Part shown: piece by piece, positions 1-9,029 of the stretch
How the letters are laid out: each line of letters opens with the position of its first letter
How positions within the stretch are numbered: position 1 is the stretch's first letter
Assembly: GCA_002633025.1 (NCBI GenBank)
Contig: NMRB01001335.1
Location: 39,931-103,930 of the forward strand
DNA length: 64,000 nt
Origin: Notospermus geniculatus
Lineage: Eukaryota; Nemertea; Pilidiophora; Heteronemertea; Lineidae
Direction of reading: 5' to 3'
The notes under the pieces: generated by a model
The model's input: only the letters and a program-made list of their open reading frames with translations
Told to the model about the DNA's origin: nothing
Databases searched by the model: none
Made by a program: the position numbers and the translations under genes

Positions 1-68
1 CCCACCTGTGCCAGTGGTTGAGAGCGTATAACTAGTATTAAGTTCGAGGCCACTGGGGACGAGTGTAC
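1..68. repeat. Repeat abutting the exon B donor of H1
   Basis: About 50 bases (gagagcgtataac ... gaggccactggggacgagtgtac) recur at 10790-10847 inside intron D/E of H2. Here the repeat stops at GAGTGTAC (61-68), immediately before the last three bases of what should be exon B of H1. In H2 the copy is bracketed by GAGTGTAC on both sides (10778-10785 and 10840-10847). Confidence 0.6.
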
Positions 69-283
69 ACGGTAGGGTGAATCCTCCAGGTTGAATTTCA
101 ATTCAATAAATACTAAGATAGTCAATCAGTACTATTGTCAATGTCATTATAAAAGGCTTTCTTGCTTGCCTACTTTTCTTTTCATCAGAGGCCACCCAAT
201 GTAAAATTTACAGATTGCACTTTGTGAAAGAATAGGCTACCTTCCTCTCCAGTCTCACCTCGGTACATTTACATTCATTTCAG

Positions 284-1878
284 AAAATACTTGGAACAGT
301 CCCTGCTTTTAGCTAAGAGAGTGAGACCAGACGGAAAATGGGGATTTTATCATTATCCTTTCTGCTACAATACCGATAAAAAAGCTGCCTGGATACGTTG
401 TACAAAAGAGGTCAGAGAGAAAAATGACCGGTAAGTTGTATTTTCGGGTTATTCCAATTTTACTATAGAGTTTTCGCAAGGCCCCCGAAACGCCAACGCG
501 AACGTCTATCCTTTTGTTCGGTGCTCTCTTCGTGGCATCGAACAATGGGTTTGGCGTTCGCGTTGGCGTTTCGGGGGCCTTGCGAAAACTCCCTAATTCC
601 AATTTTCAAGGCGGGTAAAAATTGAGAAAGGATTCGAAGTTCACTAGACCTGTAATGGATACCTTGTGAGTACAATAAATGAAATAGTTAATTCCCTATA
701 ATTTCAGAATAAGGTGGTTTTACAAAGAAATGGATGTTCTTTATCCTTCCGTCTATTTGCAAACCAACATATCACCTCCAAACCGGCTCTATGGAAACAT
801 AGAAGAAGCATTTAGGATTGCAAAAGAATTCTCACCACCCAAACCTGTCTGGCTGTATTCAACAATCAGATACATTGACGATACGACTACATTCTTCTCA
901 GAAGTAAGTAAGAAAGTTCCCTCCACCATTTCGACAGAATAAAGGCCCGTTTCCACTATTGCGGATTCCGCTGCGGTTTGCGGCGAGTGGTGCGGTTTTC
1001 ACAGGGTTTTGGATAATCGATGGTTTTTAATTATCCCAATTCCTGTGAAAACCGCGACAGAATCCGCTGAAATGGAAACGGATCTTATGAAATCTTGTAC
1101 CCTTCCTGCATAGTAAAAAATTAGCCAAATTATTTTGACATGTTATGCTCTTCAACTTAATCAGAGTTTGTCCTCGAGATGCCGGAATGAGACGTTCAAC
1201 ACGTCTGTGATAGAATGCAACCAACTGAATGAGGAGGTAGCCTAATTTTTTTCTACCATTTGATGGCGTATCCACTTTTCCACTGTGACGTTGTACAGAA
1301 CGTCAACGTCACACTGCCGTGACGTTGTGGCTTCATGCTCGCACCGCACATTGCCACGGAGATGACGTCCTGAAGACAATGAAAAGGCCTGATTTGGTCG
1401 CAGCGACATCTTTCCGTGGAGAAGTGGCGACCCCCTCATTGTCTCAAAACTTTAAATCAAATTCATATCATTTCAGAAAGACTTGATCATGAACCTGAAA
1501 ATGGCCGCTGATTTCGGCAGTCATGGTATCGTCATTTGGGCCAGCTCATCCGATTTCAAAACCGTGCCGCAGTGTACGAAATTTAAGAAATATCTCCACG
1601 ACACCCTTGGTCCGTACGTTAAAAAGATCACCGAAGACACCCGGGCGTGCAGCAAAGCGATTTGTAGTGGTCATGGCCGATGTCAGAGGAAAGATATAAA
1701 GGAGTTGATGGCTCTACCATCAGAAAAAGACGACGAATTCGCGAAGAAATACAAGGACAAGTTTGAGGCGTTGAAGAGGAAAATCGCCGCTTGGACTGGT
1801 AAATCCAAGAATTTCGATGACTTCGTGTGCCTGTGCTACCCAGGACGGAAGGGGAAAGACTGCTCCAAACAAGCTTGA
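284..1878 (+). CDS. H1: GH56 hyaluronidase-like gene, 3' three exons only
   Basis: Secreted endo-glycosidase of the hyaluronidase family, presumed to cut hyaluronan or chondroitin outside the cell. Three exons are visible, all with GT/AG borders: C 284-430 (reads KYLEQSLLLAKRVRPDGKWG, then FYHYPFC), D 708-903 (DVLYPSVYLQ, then PVWLYSTIRY) and E 1477-1878 (HGIVIWASS, then a cysteine-rich EGF-like tail CSKAICSGHGRC ... CLCYPGRKGKDC, stop TGA). Phases between exons (2, then 0) match the complete neighbours. The catalytic Asp-x-Glu lies in exon B, which is not seen. The exon B donor equivalent (CG|gtaggg) is at 70-73, but a repeat ends at 68, three bases before the end of the exon. Exon B is therefore either interrupted by that repeat or rebuilt upstream of the window. 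Closest relative in the window is H2, with which introns and 3' flank align. It may be a pseudogene. Confidence 0.85.
466..595. mobile_element. Hairpin MITE, TAGGGAG-TTTTCG end family (intron C/D of H1)
   Basis: Inverted repeat: tagagttttcgcaaggcccc at the left is matched by ggggccttgcgaaaactcccta at the right, with further complementary arms (gccaacgcgaacg / cgttcgcgttggc). The termini resemble those of elements at 2166, 32725, 38095 and 47875. No coding capacity. It is absent from the same intron in H2. Confidence 0.75.
944..1085. mobile_element. Hairpin MITE, AAGGCCCGTTTCCAC family (intron D/E of H1)
   Basis: The left end aaaggcccgtttccactattgcg is mirrored by cgctgaaatggaaacggatctt at the right. 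H2 carries the orthologous copy (about 10694-10867), so the insertion predates the H1/H2 duplication. Five related elements sit side by side at 52923-53695. Confidence 0.65.
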
Positions 1879-2780
1879 ATCATGCAATATCAAAGGTCAT
1901 CACGTGTTTTGGTAATCAACTGATTTGAATTCAACAAGTTTAGATAACACTATAGACCACGTTGATCAAGACCAATGAGGCAATTTTTGATTACCATTTT
2001 ACCATAAATGGACCTCCATCTGATAAAAGTAGTTTACTGCGAAGCGATGTTCAAAAATTACGTGACTTTCTCAAGACTGGCAGTGGTATTTTGGTAAAAT
2101 ATTTCAAACTAGTTCAATGTGTCTTTCATTTGTTTTAACCTGTCATGGGTGGTATGTCGACTCATTAGGGAGGTTTCGAAACCAAATGACAAACGTAAAC
2201 GTTAACGACAACGTTATTTTTGTACCGAAAATGCAATATAAAATCTGGTTAATGTGTGGTACGAAAAATAACGTTGTCGTAACGTTTACATTTATTGTTT
2301 GATTTCGAAACCTCCCTACTGTATTGTTCTGTGATCACGTAAAGAGACTTATAGATCTTTTCTAAGACAAGAAATTATATTCGTAAGAGATTTCTAAATG
2401 TAGCATATTGTTTAATTTATTTTAATATCTGGACTTATAATAAGAATAAAATGGTTACTCACACGCATGATTCCTCGATCAGCCATGGAACTTGCAAGCG
2501 CATCGCTGTAATCTTGCTCACTGCAGCTGAAAAAGTGTACATGTATTTGGAAGACTTGTTTGGGTGAAGTCGTAATAAACTACTTAAAGCAAAGAGCTAT
2601 GTGTCTTGTGAATTATTTCCGAGAAGTCAGCAAACCAAGGTGGTGGGTGAAGTCTGCTCTTCAACAGTTGGCATTATGTCACGAAATGTTTTCCATCGCG
2701 TGACAAGTTTCTTGCCAAAGCTGGCTAAAGAGGCACCATGAGAATCCGTATTGGGACATCAGATTGCCCACCTCAAAAGG
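1879..2780 (+). other. 3' flank of H1, conserved after each gene
   Basis: The sequence after the stop (aatcaactgatttgaattcaacaag, then ataaaagtagtttactgcgaagcgatgttcaaaa) recurs after H2, H3, H5-copy and H6. AATAAA-like hexamers occur at about 2447 and 2575, so this probably includes the 3'UTR and poly(A) region. The exact end cannot be read from DNA. Confidence 0.5.
2166..2318. mobile_element. Hairpin MITE, TAGGGAGGTTTCG family
   Basis: TAGGGAGGTTTCGAAA at the left and its complement TTTCGAAACCTCCCTA at the right, with inner arms caaacgtaaacgttaacgac / gtcgtaacgtttacattt. The H2 3' flank lacks it (about 12150-12170), so it inserted after the H1/H2 split. A close relative is at 32725-32877. 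Confidence 0.8.
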
Positions 2781-2786
2781 TACAGG

Positions 2787-3002
2787 ACCCATATTCATAA
2801 ACCGACTTAAGTCTAAGTGTGACACTTATCCTTTGTTCAACACAAAAGATAAGCCCCATACTTTGACTTAAGTAAGTTTATGAATATGGGGCCAGGCCCC
2901 GTATTCATAAAGCTACTTAAGTCTAAGTATGATACTTATCTTTTGTGTTGAACAAAGGATAAGTGTCATACTTAGACTTAAGTAGTTTTATGAATACGGA
3001 GC
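2787..3002. repeat. Two adjacent hairpin elements (CCGTATTCATAAA ends)
   Basis: Two inverted repeats back to back, about 2787-2893 and 2894-3002. Each begins with cc(c/g)tattcataaa and contains cttaagtctaagt with the complement on the far arm. The two differ in sequence, so this is two insertions or an old tandem copy rather than a recent duplication. Non-coding. Confidence 0.7.
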
Positions 3003-3224
3003 CTGGAGACCATGTTCGTCCAAATGTACCTCAACTGTAACCAACAGGCGATAGAAATCGTCGTTAACAAGCAGAGCATTGAACGTCCACCGTCGCCCAG
3101 GGTGCAAGTCCGACGGTCATGTATTTTGAAGATCGACATTTCGTAGGGGGATTGATGGCAGGGAGTTTCAATGGAGAATAAGACGTGAACCATTCATTTA
3201 CACCACACACCTTTGGCTCATCAT

Positions 3225-4085
3225 ACATCCCCACACCAAAAATGAAACCAAAATCTTCAGTCATTCAGAAACTATGGAGCAAAAGGGAATTTTTATGGTA
3301 TTTACAAAGCACCCCTATTGGCTAAAAAATCAAATTAAAAAATAATACGATATTTTGTGTACCCTTCCTAGATAAGCCTACCATAGAAATTTGGTGAAAT
3401 GTCATTTCGTATTAATTGCGTCTGTAGTTGATTCAGTCTCAAAGATCGGCATCCTTCTGGCAACTCTTGCGACACAGTTTTTGTGTTTCGGCATTTGGCC
3501 CCCTGGTGGCAAAGTACTTTTGGCCCCCTGGTGGCAAAGTAGAGAATTTGGCCGATTCTTTCAGGCGACACACACACCGTCAGCCCATGATACACCCTCC
3601 CACCAAATATGAAACCAAAATCTTCAGTTGTTCAGAAGTTACAGAGCGAAACATTGTGTACCCTTGCTAGATGTGCCAACCACAAAAATTTGGTGAAATT
3701 CCATTCAATATTAAAGGTGTAAATGCAGTTTTTGTGTTTCGGCCTTTGGCCCCTGGTGGCAAAGTGGAGAATCGGATTCGACCGATTCTTTCACGTGACA
3801 CACCGTTAGCCCATGATACACCCTCCCATCAAATATCAACCCAATATTTTCAGTCGTTCAGAAATTACAGAGCGGAAGGAACTTTTGTGGTTTTTACAAA
3901 GCGCCCCCAACAGGGCTGAAAAATCAATTAAATTGAAAACCCGTAAGATATATTATGTACCCTTGCTAGATGTGCTACCATAAAAATTCCCTTCAGCATT
4001 AAAGGCGTAATCGCAGTTTTTGTGTTTTGGCTTTTGGCCCCCTGGTGGCAAAGTGGAGAATCGGATTTGGCCGTTTCTAATGCCC
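3225..4085. repeat. Tandem repeat with period of about 297 bp
   Basis: Landmarks repeat at roughly 297-bp spacing: atttggtgaaat near 3390 and 3690 with a related stretch near 3985, and ggccccctggtggcaaagt near 3525, 3745 and 4037. Each unit also carries ttcacgygacacaccg and tacagagcggaagg. Related copies are at 16840-17320 and a diverged one at 40210-40400. Open frames across it are incidental. Confidence 0.75.
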
Positions 4086-4222
4086 GAACGACCGCAGATT
4101 TAGAAATTTAATCGAGCTGTATGCGTCTGTACATTTTTGTACACAGTGATGCATGGCGAAAACTGACTCGATCAAACATTCGCTTTCAACCCCTAAACCA
4201 CATTTTCACCTGTAATTGTAGA

Positions 4223-4430
4223 AGTTCCGAATCTAAGAAGAGGGCTAACTGATTGATGTCGATTCAGTTGTTGGCATGCAGAGAAAACCCTTATTTCGGT
4301 GTGTTTTGTTGGGAATCAATGACGTCATTTGTTCAGTCCTCCGCGCAAGTAGTACCATATTGGGTGCAGTGTCACTATATCGGAAGAATGGAGATATGTG
4401 GCGCTGTGGGGAGTTTCATCTACTTGCTGT
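4223..4430 (+). repeat. Direct repeat, first copy (leader of the 24-bp minisatellite)
   Basis: About 200 bases beginning gaagttccgaatctaagaag and ending gagatatgtggcgctg recur almost unchanged at 4795-4980. Both copies run straight into the same 24-bp minisatellite. The duplicated block is therefore leader plus array, split by a single-N join at 4566. Confidence 0.8.
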
Positions 4431-4565
4431 TCCTTCCCCAGATCTATTTGCTGTTACTTCTCCAGATCTGTTTGCTGTTCCTTCTCCAGATCTGTTTGCT
4501 GTTCCTTCTCCAGATCTGTTTGCTGTTCCTTCTCCAGATCTGTTTGCTGTTACTTCTCCAGATCT
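4427..4565. repeat. 24-bp minisatellite, truncated array
   Basis: Unit agatctgtttgctgttccttctcc, about five to six copies, cut off by the single N at 4566. The same unit forms the arrays at 4995-5470 and 31316-31745. Confidence 0.9.
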
Positions 4566-4794
4566 NTTTACAATATGTTTCGTTTTAAGAACAGGAACTA
4601 CATAAATTGTCGCAAATTTACAGGGAAAAAAGAATGTATCCTGTATTTTAACATGTGAATTCTGTAAATGACAGGGAAAATATGTTTTAAGAAGGACTTT
4701 GCTGTAAAATAACAAAAAAAGTCCCATTATTATCATTTACGAACTGATTCTGTAAAAAAATTTCTGTAAAATCTACTGTTTTTTCTAACAGTGT

Positions 4795-4985
4795 GGAAGT
4801 TCCGAATCTAAGAAGAGGGCTATCTGATGTCGATTCAGTTGTTGGCATGCAGAGAAAACCCTTATTTCGGTGTGTTTTGTTGGGAATCAAGGACGTCATT
4901 TGTTCAGTCCTCCGCGCAAGTAGTACCATATTGGGTGCAGTGTCACTATATCGGAAGAATGGAGATATGTGGCGCTGAGAGGAGT
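4795..4985 (+). repeat. Direct repeat, second copy of the minisatellite leader
   Basis: Near-identical to 4223-4430, with a few substitutions and a short indel near its start. Leads into the longer array that follows. Confidence 0.8.
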
Positions 4986-4994
4986 TTGATCTAG

Positions 4995-5470
4995 TTGCTG
5001 TTCCTTCCCCAGATCTGTTTGCTGTTACTTCTCCAGATCTATGTGTTGTTCATTCTCCAGATCTGTTTGCTGTTCCTTCTCCAGATCTGTTTGCTGTTCC
5101 TTCTCCACATCTGTTTGCTGTTCCTTCTCCAGATCTGTTGGCTGTTCCTTCTCCAGATCTGTTTGTTGTTCCTTCTCCAGATCTGTTTGCTGTTCCTTCT
5201 CCAGATCTGTTTGTTGTTCCTTCTCCAGATCTGTTTGCTGTTCCTTCTCCAGATCTGTTTGCTGTTCCTTCTCCAGATCTGTTTGCTGTTCCTTCTCCAG
5301 ATCTGTTTGTTTTTCCTTCTCCAGATCTGTTTGCTGTTCCTTCTCAAGATCTATTTGCTGTTCCTTCTCCAGATCTATTTGCTGTTCCTTCTCCAGATCT
5401 ATTTGCTGTTCCTTCTCCTGATTTTTTGCTGTTCCTTCTCCTGACCTGTCTGCTATTTCTTCCCCAGATT
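4995..5470. repeat. 24-bp minisatellite, about 19 copies
   Basis: Tandem unit agatctgtttgctgttccttctcc with scattered substitutions. Because 24 is a multiple of three, several frames on both strands stay open (PSPDLFAV on plus, EKEQQTDL on minus). There is no start context, splice signal or codon pattern arguing that any frame is used. It lies in the H1-H2 spacer; equivalent arrays sit in the spacer before H5 and after H6. Confidence 0.95.
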
Positions 5471-5559
5471 TTTTTTGACGGAATTCATAATTGGACATGT
5501 TGGGTATTCATTTCAGTCTAAGCTTAGGCCTATTAGGCGTATCCTATATCACTTTCAAG

Positions 5560-6336
5560 AGGAAATTTATCTCTATCCCTATGTTTACTAAACCACAGCA
5601 GAAAGCATGAAGTAGGCAGCTGTGATGCAGATGTTTTTATTCCCTTTCAAGAGGACTCCATACCTCTAGACCTATGTTTACAGTAACCAGTGGTAGAAAG
5701 GATCCAACAGCTGATAAAAGCTGAAGATTGTTTATCAGAGGACTCCAAATCTCTTCACGGAAACCAGCAGTAGAAAGCGTGGGGCAGCTGATGCGCCACA
5801 GATGATCCGAATCTCAGTCAAGAGAACTCCAAATCTCTTGACCAATGTTTAGAATAACCATCAGGAGAAAGCATGGAAAAGCGAGAGGCAGCAGATGTTT
5901 CCACTCCTTTCAATTCAAATTGATTTCATGATATAAGCCCTCTTGGAGTTTCAAAGGGAGTGGACTGCATAGGATATCCAGGATGATACATGCGTAATGC
6001 ATGGAATATCACTAGCAAGGTTGAATTATAGAATTAGCAAGATAGGGCAAGGGAATGGAAGTCCGAGTTACAATTTACATGTACATGTACATGTAGTCTG
6101 TAAAAACACTGTCATAACGACATGCCAGAAACCTCAGTGTGATTCAGTTGTACACTTGACAACGAACAGGGAACGCTGATAGAAACGTCAGGTTAAAATA
6201 AAACCTAGAAAGAGTAGCCAACAATTACATTACCTGTTTGAAACCTTTCTAAAAATTCCATTCCGAAGCAGTTGACATGTACATGTAGTCTGCTATTAAT
6301 CCAATCAACTGCCAAAATTAATTCATGTGTTACCAA
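5560..6336. repeat. Spacer repeat, copy 1
   Basis: Blocks such as ttcaagaggactccatacctctagacc, gcagtagaaagcgtggggcagctgatg and caaatctcttgaccaatgtt recur at 7157-7840, 14560-14880, 29560-29760 and 62100-62620, always in the spacer between hyaluronidase units. No coding frame is recognised. It looks like part of the ancestral duplicated unit rather than an independent transposon. Confidence 0.7.
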
Positions 6337-6339
6337 GAC

Positions 6340-6497
6340 TTAAGCTGCCCATACACGATCAATATTATTGCACAATATGAGGATCACAATGGGCAATACT
6401 ATTGTCAATCTTTCTTCTAATTATCATGCTAGAAGCACACGACCACCCATTTGGGCCCCATATTGTGCAATAATATTGCGCCGTGTATGGGCGGCTT
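6340..6497. mobile_element. Hairpin MITE present in one of two spacer copies
   Basis: Ends ttaagctgcccatacacg and cgtgtatgggcggcttaa are complementary, as are the inner arms aatattattgcacaatat / atattgtgcaataatatt. The parallel segment at about 7838 reads straight through (accaagactaagatttgatg), giving an empty site. Confidence 0.85.
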
Positions 6498-6714
6498 AAG
6501 ATTTGATGCCTTGACGCAAGGAAACCAACCGCAAATTAAGTTAAAGCATTTGATAGTTTTTATGAATACTACCTATGGAATGAAGTGTGCATGCCCATTG
6601 AAGACTGCGCGTGTGCCCAGTGCTCATTTTTCCTGAGCAAATTTTCTACTGCCGTACGTCAGACCAGGGCACACGCAGTCCTTAAAGCTGACAGGTCAGA
6701 TATACTCTCCGACT

Positions 6715-6890
6715 TGTATGCAAAAATTTTTACGCTCAACTTCGGCAGACCACGAGACTGCCGAAGTCGAGCGTTCGGTAATGTTCGTAATGTACACTAA
6801 GCTTCCTACCTTGAAACACCCATTACACCCTGCGCATAGCAACTACGTCATCATTCACTCGCCTGACAACCGGAAGTGAAGGATCGAGGC
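6715..6890 (+). mobile_element. Terminal arm of a larger inverted-repeat transposon
   Basis: acgctcaacttcggcagacc ... gccgaagtcgagcgttcggtaatg ... aagcttcctacc matches the outer arms of the large element at 49330-50340 and, inverted, 52780-52880. The segment ends with tacgtcatcat and accggaagtg, resembling CRE and ETS binding sites. Confidence 0.6.
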
Positions 6891-7153
6891 CTCTCTGATA
6901 ATCCAACACTCGAACCTTCAAAATGGAAGTAGAGGTAATCACCGCCGTAGTAATAAAAGCATATCGTATCGAATCCATGAATAAACAAATTATCCGATTA
7001 CTATCAATGACCGCGGATGCTACTGAGTATAAAAAAATAGTAGTCACCACAAACATTGGTGTATCAAAAAAGAAAGCATTGGAGCCGCCTCGTCTGCTCC
7101 GTCTGCAGGTCGCCATGTCCGTGCATACGCAATGCCACATACGCCTAGGCCTA
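6891..7153 (+). other. Unresolved stretch with one small open frame
   Basis: A 107-codon frame starts at 6923 in a good context (tcaaaATGG), downstream of the CRE/ETS-like arm. It encodes MEVEVITAVVIKAYRIES and then a basic stretch. The frame runs through the single N at 7154 into repeat DNA, so its end is unreliable. I recognise no domain. It could be the first coding piece of the transposon whose arm precedes it, or chance. Confidence 0.25.
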
Positions 7154-7154
7154 N

Positions 7155-7914
7155 GCAGATGTTTTTATTCCCTTTCAAGAGGACTCCATACCTCTAGACC
7201 CATGTTTACAGTAACCAGTGGTAGAAAGGATCCAACAGCTGATTAAAACCTGAAGATTGTTTATCAGAGGACTCCAAATCTCTTCACGGAAACTAGCAGT
7301 AGAAAGCGTGGGGCAGCTGATCGGCCACAGATGATCTGGGTCTCTTTCAAGAGAACTCCAAATCTCTTGACCAATGTTTAGAATAACCATCAGGAGAAAG
7401 CATGGAACAGCTGAGGGCAGCAGATGTTTCCACCCCTTTCAATTCAAACTGATTTCGTGATATGAAGCCCTCTTGGAATTACAAAGGGAGTGGACTGCAT
7501 TGGATATCCAGGATGATACATGCGTAATGCATGGAATATCACTAGGTTGAATTATAGAATTAGCAAGATAGGGCAAGGGAATGGAAGTACGAGTTGTCTG
7601 TAAAAACACTGTCATAACGACATGCCAGAAACCTCAGTGTGATTCAGTTGTACACTTGACAACGAACAGGGAACGCTGATAGAAACGTCAGGTTAAAATA
7701 AAACCTAGAAAGAGTAGCCAACAATTACATTACCTATTTGAAACCTTTCTAAAAATTCCATTCCGAAGCAGTTGACATGTACATGTAGTCTGCTATTAAT
7801 CCAATCAACTGCCAAAATTAATTCATGTGTTACCAAGACTAAGATTTGATGCCTTGACGCAAGGAAACCAACCGCAAATTAAGTTAAAGCATTTGATAGT
7901 TTTTATGAATACTA
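7155..7914. repeat. Spacer repeat, copy 2
   Basis: Repeats 5627-6560 closely after a single-N join at 7154. It lacks the MITE at 6340-6497 and a TACATGTA-rich stretch near 6075-6095. Either a local duplication or the other haplotype placed in series. Confidence 0.75.
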
Positions 7915-8054
7915 CCTATGGAATGAAGTGTGCATGCCCATTTAAGACTGCGCGTGTGCCCAGTGCTCATTTTTCCTGAGCAAATTTTCTACTGCCGTAC
8001 GTCAGACCAGGGCACACGCAGTCCTTAATGGGCACGCGCACTTCATTCCATAGG
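7915..8054. mobile_element. Hairpin MITE (CTATGGAATGAAGTG ends)
   Basis: ctatggaatgaagtgtgcatgcccat at the left is mirrored by atgggcacgcgcacttcattccatag at the right; inner arms gactgcgcgtgtgccc / gggcacacgcagtc. A right-truncated copy is at about 6576-6685. Confidence 0.8.
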
Positions 8055-8179
8055 GCTATAATGGTACTGGTTTCGCTGAGTTTTATGGCAAGACCTAATT
8101 TGAGACAACTGATTGTGTACTGATTGTTTAAGAGAAAGGCACACACAAACCACCAGTGTTCTTGGGTTTTTTCTTGCCG

Positions 8180-9029
8180 AGAAAATAGAGGTTTTGATGG
8201 GCAACAGGCATTCCAGTTCAAATATTTCCCCATTCGATCATCAAACAATATTGTCGGAAGCATCCGTCCACACCAACACTGCTGACTACATGTACACTCA
8301 TGCCAAAAAGTAAATGGGCAGTGGTTTTTTTTTACATGAAGTAATGCATAATTTTGGGTTCTAGCTCAGATATATGGCCTACAACATCTCTTGTCCAAGA
8401 GCAAAATTTCAAGGAAAAAGTGAAAACACTGTTTCAAAATACATGTATCATTGAAAATGAGATTGTTGAAGTCTTGAAGTTTTTCATTAAAAAAAATAAT
8501 TTACCATGAATCTTTACCATGACTCCCTACGCAGTTGTGTACCGCGCCCCCTTCAGTTTACCCGCTCTCCACAACTGTTTCACTTGGATATGTTTGCCGC
8601 GTTTGGTCCACAGATGGCGCTGAGGTTTCGCGCGATTTTTGTAGCCTATCAGCAATTTTATTTATTAAAATACATGTAGTAATGTTTTAATGATAATTAA
8701 TTTTTTCCCTGACATTTTTTCTTTGACATACAGATGAGATGTTCTTGGGCCAGGTATCAAAGATGCAATCTCACCGTGTGCATACCTCAGCAACAGAAGA
8801 GAAAAAACCAGTGTTCATTTACTTTTTGGCATGAGTGTACCGGTAATTCTACGTTGCAGAGGCCCATGACAGATGTTGAAGAGAGTTGAGTTTCATTGTC
8901 TCGTGGTCCAGGACATCCCAGCTGAATCAATTTATCATGAGTCCATTTTCCTTAAATAGGCCTACCCATCTGCCAGCCTGGCATTGGCTGGATTGGAACC
9001 CATAGGAAGTCGTCAGGTACTCTTCCAAA
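8180..9029 (+). promoter_or_regulatory. 5' flank and putative core promoter of H2
   Basis: Two blocks are shared with the other units: gttttgatgggcaacaggc ... aacactgctgacta (8190-8287, split from the rest by transposon DNA) and about 150 bases directly upstream of the ATG. Within the latter, CCTTAAATAGGCCTACCC (8950-8967) is conserved before H3, H4 (both first exons), H5 and H6 at roughly 65-90 bases from the start codon. This spacing fits a weak TATA-like box with a short 5'UTR. The role is inferred from conservation only. Confidence 0.45.
8522..8640 (+). mobile_element. Half copy of the CTCCCTACGCAGTTGTG transposon
   Basis: Matches the left arm of the complete element at 28831-29208 (gactccctacgcagttgtg, cgcccccttc, cgctctccacaactg, cagatggcgctgagg). 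The right arm is missing, so this is a dead fragment. Confidence 0.65.

Noticed and set aside
5025-5498. Long open frames in the minisatellite as coiled-coil proteins
   Set aside because: They are open because the unit is 24 bases; all frames behave alike and no gene signals surround them.
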